A stretch of DNA of 64,000 nucleotides from Salinicola socius (GCF_001937195.1 NZ_MSDO01000021.1:35440-99439), one strand, 5' to 3'; positions 34,765 through 43,955 are shown, counted from the first letter of the stretch. Notes: a model not told the origin generated them from the sequence alone. Numbers and translations are program-made.

Positions 34765-35562
34765 ATGCGTAATCATGGTTTTATCTGTGCTACCTGCGGT
34801 GTGCAATATCCGCCGAGCGAGGCCCCGCCGGAGCACTGCGGGATCTGCGAGGACGAGCGTCAATTCGTGCCCGTCGAGGGCCAGCGCTGGACGACGCCAA
34901 CCCAACTGGCGACCCGTCACACCAACACCTTCCGCCACATGGCGCCAGGGCTGATGGCGATAGGCACCACCCCAAGCTTCGCCATCGGCCAACGCGCCTT
35001 CCTGTTGCGCACGCCGGCCGGCAATGTGCTGTGGGACTGCCTGACGCTACTCGACGAGGCGACCATCGAGATCATCGAAGGTCTCGGCGGACTCGATGCC
35101 ATCGTGCTGTCGCACCCGCATTTCTTTTCCACCATGGCGGATTGGGCGCAGGCGTTCGACTGCCCGATCTACGTACAAGCGGCAGATCGTGACTGGGTCA
35201 CCGTGTCGGATGCGCGCATCGAGTTCTGGGAGGGGGCGTCACGCGAGATATTGCCGGGCATCGATATCCATTGCCTGGGCGGCCATTTCCCCGGCGCCAG
35301 CGTGCTGCACTGGCCCGCGCAGGAGGTTCTGCTGACCAGTGATACGCTGATGGTGACGCCGGATCGCATGGCGTCGTTCATGTGGTCCTACCCCAACAAT
35401 ATTCCTCTCGACGCCAGCACGGTCGAGAGTATCGCCAGTCGCCTCGAGCCGCTCGCGTTCGACAGCGCCTATTCGGCCTTCTGGGGCCGCGAGATCCTGA
35501 TCGATGCCAAACGCGTCATCGAGGAATCCGCACAGCGCCACTGCCGGGCACTGAGTGGATAA
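34765..35562 (+). CDS. MBL-fold hydrolase with an N-terminal zinc ribbon
   Basis: A 265-residue protein: a rubredoxin-like zinc ribbon at the start (Cys8-x2-Cys11 and Cys25-x2-Cys28) followed by a metallo-beta-lactamase fold. The metal motif reads SHPHFFSTM instead of HxHxDH, keeping two histidines but losing the aspartate and third histidine; later ligands GGHFPG and LLTSDTLMV remain. The active site may therefore hold one metal or none. Family members of this layout are annotated only as MBL-fold metallo-hydrolases. GGGAGG precedes the ATG. No operon partners. Confidence 0.82.
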   Translation: MRNHGFICATCGVQYPPSEAPPEHCGICEDERQFVPVEGQRWTTPTQLATRHTNTFRHMAPGLMAIGTTPSFAIGQRAFLLRTPAGNVLWDCLTLLDEATIEIIEGLGGLDAIVLSHPHFFSTMADWAQAFDCPIYVQAADRDWVTVSDARIEFWEGASREILPGIDIHCLGGHFPGASVLHWPAQEVLLTSDTLMVTPDRMASFMWSYPNNIPLDASTVESIASRLEPLAFDSAYSAFWGREILIDAKRVIEESAQRHCRALSG

Positions 35563-35763
35563 CGCGTACGTCGGGATTGGGCAGCGGCATCTGCGAGCCG
35601 TTGATGAAGCCGACCTGCGCATTGTCGGCTAGCGCCTGGCTGACCTGGACCTTCTGCCGTGCCTGGGCGCGTGGTGCGCGGTCGGTGAAGCCACCGCTCA
35701 TCCGAATGACGGATCGAAGCCGGGAACCGATGCCCGGCATCGACGAGTCGAGGGCCCCATCGA

Positions 35764-35789
35764 AAACGCCCCTCGCGGGAGGGGCGTTT
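35764..35789. terminator. Bidirectional terminator between the MBL and FucP-type genes
   Basis: AAACGCCCCT (35764-35773) and AGGGGCGTTT (35780-35789) pair perfectly, with flanking A on the left and TTTC on the right. It lies 20 bases past the FucP-type gene's stop and about 200 bases after the MBL gene. Confidence 0.82.
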
Positions 35790-35808
35790 CATGTGGCTGC
35801 CGGGACGT

Positions 35809-37107
35809 TCAGGGCGAGGCGGCGTGCGCGCCCCGGACCGACGGATGCGGATCGATGACGCGCGAGCCGCGGAAACCGTAGAAGGCGATGAACAGATAGC
35901 AGATCAGCGGCAGCACGAAGGCGTGGTGAATACCCACGGTGTCGGCGATCGCGCCCTGGGCCACCGGCAAGATGGCGCCGCCCACGATCGCCATGATCAG
36001 CAGGCTGGAGGCCTTGCTGGTCAGCGGGCCGAGCTTGGCGATGCCGAGCGTGAAGATGGTCGGGAACATGATCGAGTTGAATAGCCCGATGGCGACGATA
36101 CTCCACATCGCGACGTGACCGGAGGTCAGCATGGTCGCGGCGGTCAGCAGTGCCGCCACGATCGCGAACACGCCCAGCATCAGGCTGGGACGAATCTTCT
36201 GCATCAGCGCCGAGCCGATGAAACGACCGATCATGGCCCCGCCCCAGTAGTAGGCGACATAGCTGGCGGCGCTGCTTTCGCTCATGTTGCCGATATCCGG
36301 CAGCGAAATGTAATTGATCAGGAAGCTGCCGATGGACACTTCCGCGCCGACGTAGGCAAAGATGCCGATGACGCCGAACAGCACATGGGGATGACGCAAG
36401 GCTTCGGCGGCGGTGACGTTCTCGGTCGGGCTATCGTCGCGGGCCTGATCCTTGAAATTGGGCAGTTTCCACAGATAGATCACCACCGCGAGAATCGCGA
36501 GTACGGCGGCCAGCAGCAGGTAGGGGAGTTGCACGCTCTGGGCCTGCTGGACCCTGTAGGCCATTCGGTCGGCGCCGGACATGTCGGCGAGTTCACTGGC
36601 ACCCAGCACCGCGGCGCCCAGGATCAGCATGCCGCCGAAGTACGGGGCCAGCGTGGTGCCCAGCGAGTTGAACGCCTGGGCCAGATTGAGCCGGCTCGAG
36701 GCAGAGCCTTCCGCCCCCAGCAGGCTGACATAGGGGTTGGCCGCGACCTGCAGCATGGTGACGCCGCTGGCCAGCACGAACAGCGCGGTCAGGAACAGCG
36801 GGTAGGAAGGCGCTCGAGCGGCGGGGTAGAACATCACCGCGCCCACCGCCGCGATCAACAGCCCCAGGCTGATGGCGTTCTTGTACCCGATCCTGGCGAG
36901 CACCTTGCCCATCGGTAGCGACATGATGAAATAGGCGCCGAAGAAGGTGAACTGGATCAGCATGGTCTGGGTGTAGTTCAGCGAGAAGACCGCTTTCAGG
37001 TGGGGAATCAGAATGTCGTTGAGACAGGTGATGAAACCCCACATGAAAAAGATCGTCGTGACGACGGTCAGTGCGCCGCGGTAATTAGGTCGTTGCGTGT
37101 CGGACAT
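35809..37107 (-). CDS. FucP-type sugar MFS transporter
   Basis: A 432-residue major facilitator of the FHS (fucose-galactose-glucose:H+ symporter) family. Clear family blocks are FFMWGFITCLNDILIPHLK at the first span, LNYTQTMLIQFTFFGAYF, and LQVAANPYVSLLG; twelve spans are visible with a central loop around residues 205-225. Members import fucose, glucose, galactose or N-acetylglucosamine; the substrate here is undetermined. The spacer upstream is unusually AT-rich. No sugar kinase or isomerase lies nearby. Confidence 0.88.
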   Translation of the reverse strand: MSDTQRPNYRGALTVVTTIFFMWGFITCLNDILIPHLKAVFSLNYTQTMLIQFTFFGAYFIMSLPMGKVLARIGYKNAISLGLLIAAVGAVMFYPAARAPSYPLFLTALFVLASGVTMLQVAANPYVSLLGAEGSASSRLNLAQAFNSLGTTLAPYFGGMLILGAAVLGASELADMSGADRMAYRVQQAQSVQLPYLLLAAVLAILAVVIYLWKLPNFKDQARDDSPTENVTAAEALRHPHVLFGVIGIFAYVGAEVSIGSFLINYISLPDIGNMSESSAASYVAYYWGGAMIGRFIGSALMQKIRPSLMLGVFAIVAALLTAATMLTSGHVAMWSIVAIGLFNSIMFPTIFTLGIAKLGPLTSKASSLLIMAIVGGAILPVAQGAIADTVGIHHAFVLPLICYLFIAFYGFRGSRVIDPHPSVRGAHAASP

Positions 37108-37555
37108 GATCGAAATCCTGTTGATGATGTGTCCAGGGGATGGACCGCCGATCCGAGGTCAATCGTGTCAGCGAGCATGATGGAGCGAGATGATGCATTA
37201 AGAGAGGCGGCTTATAAAGTAGCCGTTCATCATTAGAACGATAAGAGAATTGTCGCGGATTGACGGTAGCCGATGGTGGTATTGATGGGAAGCAACGCCC
37301 AGGGGTCGAAATTACGTTTTATTCTTTCTTTTGTAGTGATTAAAAGCGGATATCTACCATTAATTCTAATTTTATTGATAATAAAACAACAGTTTTTGCA
37401 ATGATCCGTGCTCCTGAAACGACCGGTCTGAGCAACCCCCGTGCAGGACGTCGCTTGTTGGCGACGCCGAAGGTTTCTATACCTGAGGCATGTTTTCAAC
37501 ACGACACGAATGGGGACGTTCTGTCGTCAAGCTATCGCCACGGGAGGGCAAAACG
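37108..37555. other. AT-rich divergent intergenic region
   Basis: A 448-base spacer between the divergent FucP-type and DUF4396 genes. The part from about 37190 to 37410 is far richer in A and T than anything else in the window, especially 37305-37405. I see no convincing gene here: the only open frame of note (37233-37502, minus) has no ribosome site and no recognisable domain. Confidence 0.7.
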
Positions 37556-38251
37556 ATGCTGATTTTCTGGTCCTGGGTCTTTCTGCTGCTGGGTATGGTC
37601 ACGGCGCTTGCGATTACAGTCGATGTCTCGAAGCGGCCACAGCCGATGGCCATCATGAATGTCACCTGGCCGATCACCGGGCTCTACATGCCGATCTTCG
37701 GCTGGTGGGCCTACCGCCGGATGGGGCGTGCGCCGACGAAGTCGGAACAGGCGAAACAGGCTCAGCACGCTCGTGAGGGGCACGGTCACCATCACCACGG
37801 CGGTGAGATACCCAAGTGGCAGAGCGTCTTCGTTTCCGCAACGCACTGTGGCGGGGGCTGCACGCTGGGTGATGTTGTCACGGCGCCGATTGCCACGGCT
37901 ACCGGTTTTGCCCTGCTGGGTTCGGCGGTGTTAGGGCATTTCGTGCTGGCCTTCATCGGCGCTTACCTGTTCGGTGTGCTGTTTCAGTATCTGCCGATTC
38001 GCGCCATGAGCGACGCGAGCCCCGGGGCTGCACTACGCGATGCGATCAAGGCCGATACGCTGTCGCTGATCGCCTTTCAGTTCGGCATGTACGTCTGGAT
38101 GCTGATCGCTCTCTATGGCTGGCTGGGGGAGATGAATGCGTTCACGGCGCCGTTCTGGTTCATGATGCAGATCGCGATGCTGATTGGCTTCGTCACCTCC
38201 TATCCCGCCAATTGGGTACTGATCAATCGGGGCATCAAGCACGGCATGTGA
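37556..38251 (+). CDS. DUF4396 membrane protein
   Basis: A 231-residue inner-membrane protein with about six spans and the DUF4396 pattern: SKRPQPMAIMNVTWPITGLYMPIFGWWAY, a cytoplasmic or periplasmic loop with a histidine cluster (HGHHHHGGEIP), then the core ATHCGGGCTLGD. The Cys and His positions suggest metal binding, but the family has no known function. The ATG at 37556 follows GGGAGGGC by about seven bases; an upstream in-frame ATG at 37490 lacks a site and is in the AT-rich spacer's edge. A decayed transporter gene follows. Confidence 0.83.
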   Translation: MLIFWSWVFLLLGMVTALAITVDVSKRPQPMAIMNVTWPITGLYMPIFGWWAYRRMGRAPTKSEQAKQAQHAREGHGHHHHGGEIPKWQSVFVSATHCGGGCTLGDVVTAPIATATGFALLGSAVLGHFVLAFIGAYLFGVLFQYLPIRAMSDASPGAALRDAIKADTLSLIAFQFGMYVWMLIALYGWLGEMNAFTAPFWFMMQIAMLIGFVTSYPANWVLINRGIKHGM

Positions 38252-38379
38252 AACGAGAGGCAAAAGCTGCGCTTCCACAGCTCGGTTCTGCTAATTTCTA
38301 GCGCTTGGGCTTGGTCATCGCGCAGGGCTGGCGCCTGCGCTCATTCATCGGGTGGTGTCATGGCTCTGCGTCCGCGCGC

Positions 38380-38819
38380 ACAATTCTCCGTTCCCTCCTC
38401 CGTCGTCCGTTCCCCCTGCCTTGGGGCGCGCTGGCGTTGCTGTGGCTGGCCGGCTTTTTGGGCCTGGAGGGTTGGCCCTCGCTGGTCGCACTGGTGATCT
38501 CCGGCTTTGGTATCACCCTCGAGCTCACGCTGATCATGGCGCTGCCGCCGTGTCTGGAGCGGGGAGAAGCGGTGGCCTCGCTGACTGCCGGCATGTCCTT
38601 CGTCGGCTACTCCATGGCCTTTGTCATGCCGATGATCGGTGGCTAACTGGCAGAGGCGTTCGCCAACGAGAATCTGGCGCTCTGGCCGATGCTGCCGTTC
38701 GCCGCGCTGAGCCTGATTGCGGTCTATCGGATGCCGCTCGACATGGAGACTGAAATGACGAACGACGACGGCCGGGCGGGCGTCTCCCAGGCTCAAGATA
38801 TCGAGTCTGCAAGATTGTA
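38380..38819 (+). pseudogene. Remnant of a CynX/NimT-family MFS transporter
   Basis: The translation in one frame reads as the C-terminal third of a cyanate/nitroimidazole-type MFS transporter (SLVALVISGFGITLELTLIMALPP, then ASLTAGMSFVGYSMAFVMPMIGG), is broken by a TAA at 38644-38646, and then continues in the same frame with LAEAFANENLALWPMLPFAALSLIAVYR up to a TAG at 38817. The N-terminal two thirds of the protein are missing; the sequence before about 38400 does not read as transporter. So it is a truncated and interrupted gene, not a working transporter. Confidence 0.82.
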
Positions 38820-38854
38820 GAGGCCCTCAATCATGCCAGGACCAGGAGGAGGTC

Positions 38855-39385
38855 ATGACGAAACCACAACCCGAAACGCTGGTTCTCGAGGCCGATGAAA
38901 CCGGCGGCTTCCCCAACTCGCCGCTGCCGGTATTGATCTATCGCCAGATCCTAGACACTTCCGCAGAGAATTTGGCGGCGAGGTTCGAAGCGCTGTTCGC
39001 TCGCCATCGATGGCCACCGCAATGGCGCTATGGCCTTTACGATTTCGACCATTTCCATTCCACCGCGCACGAAGCGCTGGGCGTCTTCCGCGGCTTGGCG
39101 CATGTCCGGCTTGGCGGCCCCGACGGCTGCAAGCTCGATATCGCCGCGGGCGACGCGCTGGTGCTGCCGGCGGGCGTCGGTCATGCCTGCCTCGAGGCCA
39201 GCGACGACTTCACCATGGTGGGGGCTTATCCACTGGGGCAGTCATGGGAGGTCGAGCGTGGCCAGCCCGGCGAGCTCGAATCCATCTGCCGGCGGGTGGC
39301 TGCGGTCGCGCTGCCCGATGAAGACCCTGTCGGCGGAGCGCTGTTGTCGCTATGGCGTCAGGGCGCCGAGACGACAGAGCAGTGA
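38855..39385 (+). CDS. YjlB-type cupin
   Basis: A 176-residue cupin protein. The beta-barrel core HSTAHEALGVFRGLAHVRLGGPDG ... DIAAGDALVLPAGVGHACLEA carries the two cupin motifs with metal-binding histidines. The start LEADETGGFPNSPLPVLIYR is characteristic of the YjlB group, whose role is unknown. AGGAGG precedes the ATG. Its stop codon lies at the edge of a short imperfect repeat (39379-39406). It may share a transcript with the dehydrogenase gene that follows 120 bases later. Confidence 0.83.
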   Translation: MTKPQPETLVLEADETGGFPNSPLPVLIYRQILDTSAENLAARFEALFARHRWPPQWRYGLYDFDHFHSTAHEALGVFRGLAHVRLGGPDGCKLDIAAGDALVLPAGVGHACLEASDDFTMVGAYPLGQSWEVERGQPGELESICRRVAAVALPDEDPVGGALLSLWRQGAETTEQ

Positions 39386-39508
39386 GATGACGGGGCAGTG
39401 AAGTGATAGCACGGCAAGCGGGCCAGAAGGATGAAACGTGTCGCTGGCTTGAAGAACGGGACTTTCGTCTATAGTCAGGAGCCTACATTTTCGTCGAGGA
39501 TCCTTACG

Positions 39509-40393
39509 ATGTCCGATTCCCGTTCCGTCGCCGTGCTGGGTTTGGGCGCCATGGGCCACGCCTTCGCCACCAATCTGCTGAAAGCCGATTTCGATGTCAC
39601 CGTCTGGAATCGCTCCCCCCACAAGGCAACCGGTCTCGTCGAGAATGGCGCGCGCCTTGCCGTGTCTCCCGCCGATGCGGTGGGCCTGGCCAAGGCCGTG
39701 ATCACGATGTTGCCGGATCTCGCGGTGACGCGGGAGGTGCTGTTGGGTGATGGCGGTGCGCTGGCCGCGATGCCCGCAGGCGCGACGTTGATCCAGATGG
39801 GCACCCTGGGCGCGGCCGAAACCGACCGGCTGATTGCCGAAGTTGGCGAAGTGCGTGACGACATCGTGTTCATCGATGCCCCGGTTTCCGGCACCAAGGC
39901 GCCAGCGGAGCAGGGCGCGATCGGCATCCTGGCCAGCGGCGATCGTGACCGTGCTGGCGCCGTGGTCGACCCGATCTTCGACGTGCTGGGCAAGCAGATC
40001 CACTGGCTGGGTCAGGCCGGGCAGGGCGCGCGGATGAAAGTCGTCGTCAATGCCTGGCTGATCTCGATGATGCAGGGGATCGCCGAGACCGCGCATCTAG
40101 CCGATTCGCTGGGCTTCGCGACCGACGATCTGTGGCAGGTGCTCGACGGCGGCCCGCTGGCCACGCCCTACATGAAACTCAAGCTGGACATGATCGCCAG
40201 CGGAGAATTCGACCCGCAGATGGCAATGCAGTGGGGCCTCAAGGATGTGGGGCTGGCGCTGGAGGCCGGCGATGACAAGGCGCTGCCCTCGCTGTCACAG
40301 ATCCGCAATCTCTGGTTCGACGCCGTCAACGCCGGGTATGGCGAGAAAGACATTGCCGCGATTCACGCCTACCTGGAAAAGTATCGGCGCTGA
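39509..40393 (+). CDS. 3-hydroxyisobutyrate dehydrogenase-family (imine reductase-like) NADP enzyme
   Basis: A 294-residue beta-hydroxyacid dehydrogenase-family protein: N-terminal Rossmann fold (VAVLGLGAMGHAFATNLLKADFDVTVWNR), the substrate loop APVSGTKAPAEQGAIGILASG, and the catalytic lysine in ARMKVVVNAW. Related proteins act on 3-hydroxyisobutyrate, tartronate semialdehyde or imines; the substrate here is open. The ATG at 39509 is chosen because GAGGAT lies about eight bases upstream and the protein then begins at the Rossmann strand. A hairpin follows the stop codon. Confidence 0.85.
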   Translation: MSDSRSVAVLGLGAMGHAFATNLLKADFDVTVWNRSPHKATGLVENGARLAVSPADAVGLAKAVITMLPDLAVTREVLLGDGGALAAMPAGATLIQMGTLGAAETDRLIAEVGEVRDDIVFIDAPVSGTKAPAEQGAIGILASGDRDRAGAVVDPIFDVLGKQIHWLGQAGQGARMKVVVNAWLISMMQGIAETAHLADSLGFATDDLWQVLDGGPLATPYMKLKLDMIASGEFDPQMAMQWGLKDVGLALEAGDDKALPSLSQIRNLWFDAVNAGYGEKDIAAIHAYLEKYRR

Positions 40394-40394
40394 T

Positions 40395-40432
40395 GGCTCT
40401 GGGCTGCAGATTCCAGGCTCGGACCCAGAGCC
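40395..40432. terminator. Hairpin between the dehydrogenase gene and argC
   Basis: GGCTCTGGG (40395-40403) and CCCAGAGCC (40424-40432) are perfectly complementary with a 20-base loop between converging genes. There is no T tract, so the terminator call is moderate. Confidence 0.5.
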
Positions 40433-40445
40433 GGGGAGCGTTTCG

Positions 40446-41405
40446 TCAGACACTCAACCCCGTCGTCTCATCCACCCCCAGATGCACGTTCATGTTTTGC
40501 ACCGCGGATCCGGCAGCCCCCTTGCCGAGGTTGTCGAGCCGCGAGACCAGGCAGACGCGCTCCGCGTTGCCGAACACGAACAGGTCGACACGATTGGTCT
40601 CGTTGGCGCCCTGAACGTCGAAAAAACCGTTGTCCAGATTCTCGAGGGCTTCGAACGGGCGGACCTGCACGAAAGGTTCATCGGCGTAGTGCGCACGGTA
40701 GGCATCGAGCAGAGCTTCCGCCCGGGTTCCCGCGCCAAGGTGGGAGAGCTGTAGCGGCACGCTGACCATCAGGCCTTTCAAGAAAGGACCAACGATCGGC
40801 GAGAACACCGGCGGTTGCGCCAGCCGGCCGTGCTGTTGCATCTCCGGCAGATGCTTGTGGCCCAGGCCCATGGCGTAGGGGCGTGGCGCGTTCAGACGGC
40901 CGTCGCTGTCACTCCGGTACTCGGCGATCATCGCTTTCCCGCCGCCGCTGTAGCCGGTCAGCGAGAACGCGGAGAGCGGGTAGTCTGCCGGCAGCAGTCC
41001 GGCGTCCACCAATGGCCGAACCAGCAGAATGAAAGCGCTGGCATGACAGCCGACATTGGCGATGCGCTTGCTGGCTCGAATCCGTTCCCGCTGACCATCG
41101 CTCAGTTCAGGCAGGCCGTAGACCCAGCTCGGATCGGTACGAAAGGCCGTGCTGGCATCGATCAGGCAGGTGTCCGGATTCTCGACCATCGCCGCCGCTT
41201 CGCGGGAGGCGGCGTCCGGCAGGCACAGAAAAGCGACATCGGCGGCATTCAGCAGGCGCGCCCGTTCGGCCGGATCCTTGCGCTTGTCGCTGTCGATACG
41301 CAGCAACTCGATGTCGTCGCGCGCCTGGAGATAGTCGAACAGCCGCAGGCCGGTGGTCCCTTCCTGTCCGTCGACATAGACTTTGAACAAGTCCTTGAAT
41401 GCCAT
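40446..41405 (-). CDS. argC: N-acetyl-gamma-glutamyl-phosphate reductase, type 2
   Basis: A 319-residue enzyme of arginine synthesis that reduces N-acetylglutamyl 5-phosphate to the semialdehyde with NADPH. The start [18 protein letters not shown] and the catalytic Cys120 in [10 protein letters not shown] mark the shorter type 2 AGPR family rather than the 340-residue type 1. The NAD(P) and dimer region [21 protein letters not shown] is intact. AGGA lies upstream of the ATG. It is separate from other arg genes but next to an AruH-like arginine transaminase gene. Whether a type 1 argC exists elsewhere in the genome cannot be seen. Confidence 0.92.
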   Translation of the reverse strand: MAFKDLFKVYVDGQEGTTGLRLFDYLQARDDIELLRIDSDKRKDPAERARLLNAADVAFLCLPDAASREAAAMVENPDTCLIDASTAFRTDPSWVYGLPELSDGQRERIRASKRIANVGCHASAFILLVRPLVDAGLLPADYPLSAFSLTGYSGGGKAMIAEYRSDSDGRLNAPRPYAMGLGHKHLPEMQQHGRLAQPPVFSPIVGPFLKGLMVSVPLQLSHLGAGTRAEALLDAYRAHYADEPFVQVRPFEALENLDNGFFDVQGANETNRVDLFVFGNAERVCLVSRLDNLGKGAAGSAVQNMNVHLGVDETTGLSV

Positions 41406-41468
41406 GAGCGTTTTTCCTGCCGTTGATCGGTGGCGATATCGTGATCGCGATATTGTGCGGATTTGGGC

Positions 41469-42734
41469 TCAGGTTGTCATGCCGTTGATCGGTCTGGCCG
41501 CCAGCCGGGATTCGCCGTGGCACTCCTGCGCGCAACGTTCGATCCGCCGGCAGGCTTCCCGCAGGCGCTCGGCATCCACGGTCAGGCTCAGCCGCACGAA
41601 CCCCGCCGCGGAGGGGCCGAAAGCGTCCCCGGCGAGTACCGACACGCCGTGCTCGTCGAGCAGGCGATCAGCAAAAGCGTGCGTACTGAGCCCGGTGGCG
41701 CGGATGTCGATCATCATGAACATGCCCGCGGCCGGCGACAGCGTGGCGACGATCTCGCTGTCACGTAGCGTCTCGACCACCGCATCGCGGCGCTGTCGAT
41801 AGGTGTCGCGCATCGTGGCCAGCGCTGCCGGGGGCTCGTCGAACGCCGCAATCGCCGCGTCCTGGATGAATGGCTGACAGCCGTAAAGCATGCACAGGGC
41901 CAGATTGACAAGGTGCGACATCAATGGCGGCGGGCCGACGACCCAGCCGAGGCGCCAGCCGGTCATCGCATGGGATTTGGACAGGCTGCTGATGATCACG
42001 GTGCGCTCCGGCATTCCCGGCAGGCTGTCGGGGCTTGCATGTTCGCCATCGAAGATCAGATCGGCGTAGACGGCATCGACGATCAGCCACAGATCGTGCT
42101 CGCGGCACAGCGTGGCGATCGCGTCCCACATCGCCGGCGTCAGGCATTGACCGGTGGGATTGTGCGGGCTGTTGATCAGGATCGCCTTCGTGCGCGGCGT
42201 GATCGACGCGGCGATGTCGGCGGTCCGTGGCTGGAAGCCTGCATCGGCGGACAGCGGCACCCAGACCGGCACGGCGCCGGTGGCCTGGACCACGGCTTCA
42301 TAAGTGACGTAGGCCGGTTCGGGAATGATGATCTCGTCACCCGGATCGAGCAGGCACTGGGCCGTGGCATAGAGGCCGCACTGTGCGCCGGCGAGCACGG
42401 CGACATTATCTGCGCTCGCGTCTGCGTGGCCGCCATGGGTCCGGTGAAAGTTGGCAATACGCTCGCGCAGCGTCCGCTTGCCCTGCACCTCGGCGTAGTG
42501 GGTCGAGCCGCCGCGCAGGCTGTCTACTGCCGCCTCGACGATAGAGGGCGGCGTGTCGAAATCGGGATCGCCCACCGACAGGATGATGACGTCTTCACCG
42601 CGGGCCTGACGTGCCTTGGCGCGGAAATGAATGTTCCAGGCGCTCGCGCCCTTGCCGGCAATGCGCTGGGTCAGTTGCGCATAGCGGGGAGAGGTATCAT
42701 CTAGGTGAGAGTCTTGTGGTCGATCTGAGCGCAT
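41469..42734 (-). CDS. Class I aminotransferase, AruH-like (arginine:pyruvate transaminase-like)
   Basis: A 421-residue fold-type I aminotransferase. The segments GDPDFDTPPSIVEAAVDSLRGGSTHYAEVQGKRTLR, INSPHNPTGQ and the cofactor lysine in SSLSKSHAMTGWRLGWVVG are those of the class I/II family; overall pattern is closest to AruH of Pseudomonas, which deaminates L-arginine to 2-ketoarginine with pyruvate. An aspartate or alanine aminotransferase role remains possible. It is head-to-head with the carnitine gene cdhC and 63 bases before argC. Confidence in the class is high, in the substrate low. Confidence 0.8.
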   Translation of the reverse strand: MRSDRPQDSHLDDTSPRYAQLTQRIAGKGASAWNIHFRAKARQARGEDVIILSVGDPDFDTPPSIVEAAVDSLRGGSTHYAEVQGKRTLRERIANFHRTHGGHADASADNVAVLAGAQCGLYATAQCLLDPGDEIIIPEPAYVTYEAVVQATGAVPVWVPLSADAGFQPRTADIAASITPRTKAILINSPHNPTGQCLTPAMWDAIATLCREHDLWLIVDAVYADLIFDGEHASPDSLPGMPERTVIISSLSKSHAMTGWRLGWVVGPPPLMSHLVNLALCMLYGCQPFIQDAAIAAFDEPPAALATMRDTYRQRRDAVVETLRDSEIVATLSPAAGMFMMIDIRATGLSTHAFADRLLDEHGVSVLAGDAFGPSAAGFVRLSLTVDAERLREACRRIERCAQECHGESRLAARPINGMTT

Positions 42735-43073
42735 GGTCGTCCCATCATGGCGAACTGCCTCGGAAGGCGGGCAAAAAGGGATAGCCTAACGATTATGGTT
42801 CGCCACGAACAGCCGCCGAGCGGCTTCACGCTTAGGGTCGTTCCCAGCTCAAACATTTTCCCGGGTCGACCGGAAGTCGGTTCGGAAAATCGCTACGGAT
42901 GACGGCGCCACGTGGCCAATGCTCGTCGTGACAGGTCAAAATCGCGGCGTTTCATGACAATCGATGCGACGGTGCGGCACCCACAATGGGGAGCATCGAC
43001 ACGCACCCGGCGGGTGCACTCATGCAATGCCGCGAACCGCTACCGGTTCGGGGTTGGACCCAGAGGCTATCTC
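42735..43073. other. Divergent spacer between the AruH-like gene and cdhC
   Basis: A 339-base gene-free stretch. It holds a long imperfect hairpin (arms 42855-42870 and 42876-42890, CGGAA loop) and, 24 bases before cdhC, a perfect inverted repeat CGAACCG-N4-CGGTTCG at 43033-43050. GGTTCG recurs in both, which makes it a candidate regulator site. No gene is supported. Confidence 0.6.
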
Positions 43074-43955
43074 ATGAATCGCGATGTCATCCTGACCTGT
43101 GCCGTTACCGGTGCTGGCGACACTGCCGACAAACACCCGGATCTGCCCGTCACGCCCAAGCAGATCGCCGACAGCGCGCTGGACGCCGCTCGTGCCGGTG
43201 CCAGCATCGTCCACCTGCACGTCCGCGACCCGGAAACCGGCGGCGTCAGCCACTCCACCGATCACTTTCGTGAAGTGGTCGAGCGCATTCGCGAATCCGA
43301 TGTCGATGCGGTGATCAATATCACCGCCGGCGGCGGTGGCGATCTGTTCCCCGAGATTCGCGATGGCGTGATCCACGGGCTCGAAGGCACCGATCTGCAG
43401 ACTGCAGCGGAGCGTCACGAGCCGGTGGGCCAATTGCTGCCGGAACTCTGCACGCTGGACTGCGGCAGCTTGAATTTCGGCGACATGGTCTATCTGAACA
43501 GCGCCGACTGGCTGCGCGAACATGCGCGGCTGATCCAGCAGGCGGGGGTCAAGCCGGAACTCGAGTGCTTCGATCTGGGCCATGTCTGGTTCGCGCGCCA
43601 GCTGGTCGAGGAAGGCCTGATCGATGGCGATCCGCTGTTCCAGCTCTGTCTGGGCATCCCCTGGGGAGCCGAGGCCGACACCGAAACCATGCTGGCGATG
43701 CGCAACAAGCTACCGGAAAACGCGATCTGGTCCGCGTTCGGCATCGGTCGGCAGCAGTTTCCCATGGCGGCGCAGTCGATGATCATGGGCGGGCACATGC
43801 GTGTCGGCCTGGAAGACAACCTCTATCTCAGCAAGGGCGTTTTCGCCACCAACGCGCAGCTGGTCGAGCGTGCCGCCACCATCGCCGAGAATCTCGGCGG
43901 CAAGGTGCAGACGCCGGCCCAGACCCGTGAGTCGCTGGGACTGCGCAAGCCCTGA
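43074..43955 (+). CDS. cdhC: BKACE-type 3-dehydrocarnitine cleavage enzyme CdhC
   Basis: A 293-residue beta-keto acid cleavage enzyme (DUF849) TIM barrel. It condenses a 3-keto acid with acetyl-CoA; in the carnitine module it turns 3-dehydrocarnitine plus acetyl-CoA into betainyl-CoA and acetoacetate. Motifs are the first strand VILTCAVTGAGDTADKHP, zinc ligands in SIVHLHVRDPETG, and GLEDNLYLSKGVFATN near the end. The ATG at 43074 follows GAGG; earlier in-frame ATGs would read through the inverted repeat at 43033-43050. The stop lies in a 17-bp tandem repeat. Function follows from cdhA and cdhB downstream. Confidence 0.9.
   Translation: MNRDVILTCAVTGAGDTADKHPDLPVTPKQIADSALDAARAGASIVHLHVRDPETGGVSHSTDHFREVVERIRESDVDAVINITAGGGGDLFPEIRDGVIHGLEGTDLQTAAERHEPVGQLLPELCTLDCGSLNFGDMVYLNSADWLREHARLIQQAGVKPELECFDLGHVWFARQLVEEGLIDGDPLFQLCLGIPWGAEADTETMLAMRNKLPENAIWSAFGIGRQQFPMAAQSMIMGGHMRVGLEDNLYLSKGVFATNAQLVERAATIAENLGGKVQTPAQTRESLGLRKP

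Noticed and set aside
37233..37502. 89-codon frame in the AT-rich island, minus strand
   Set aside because: No ribosome site, odd composition and no domain; the AT-rich spacer lacks stops only by chance.
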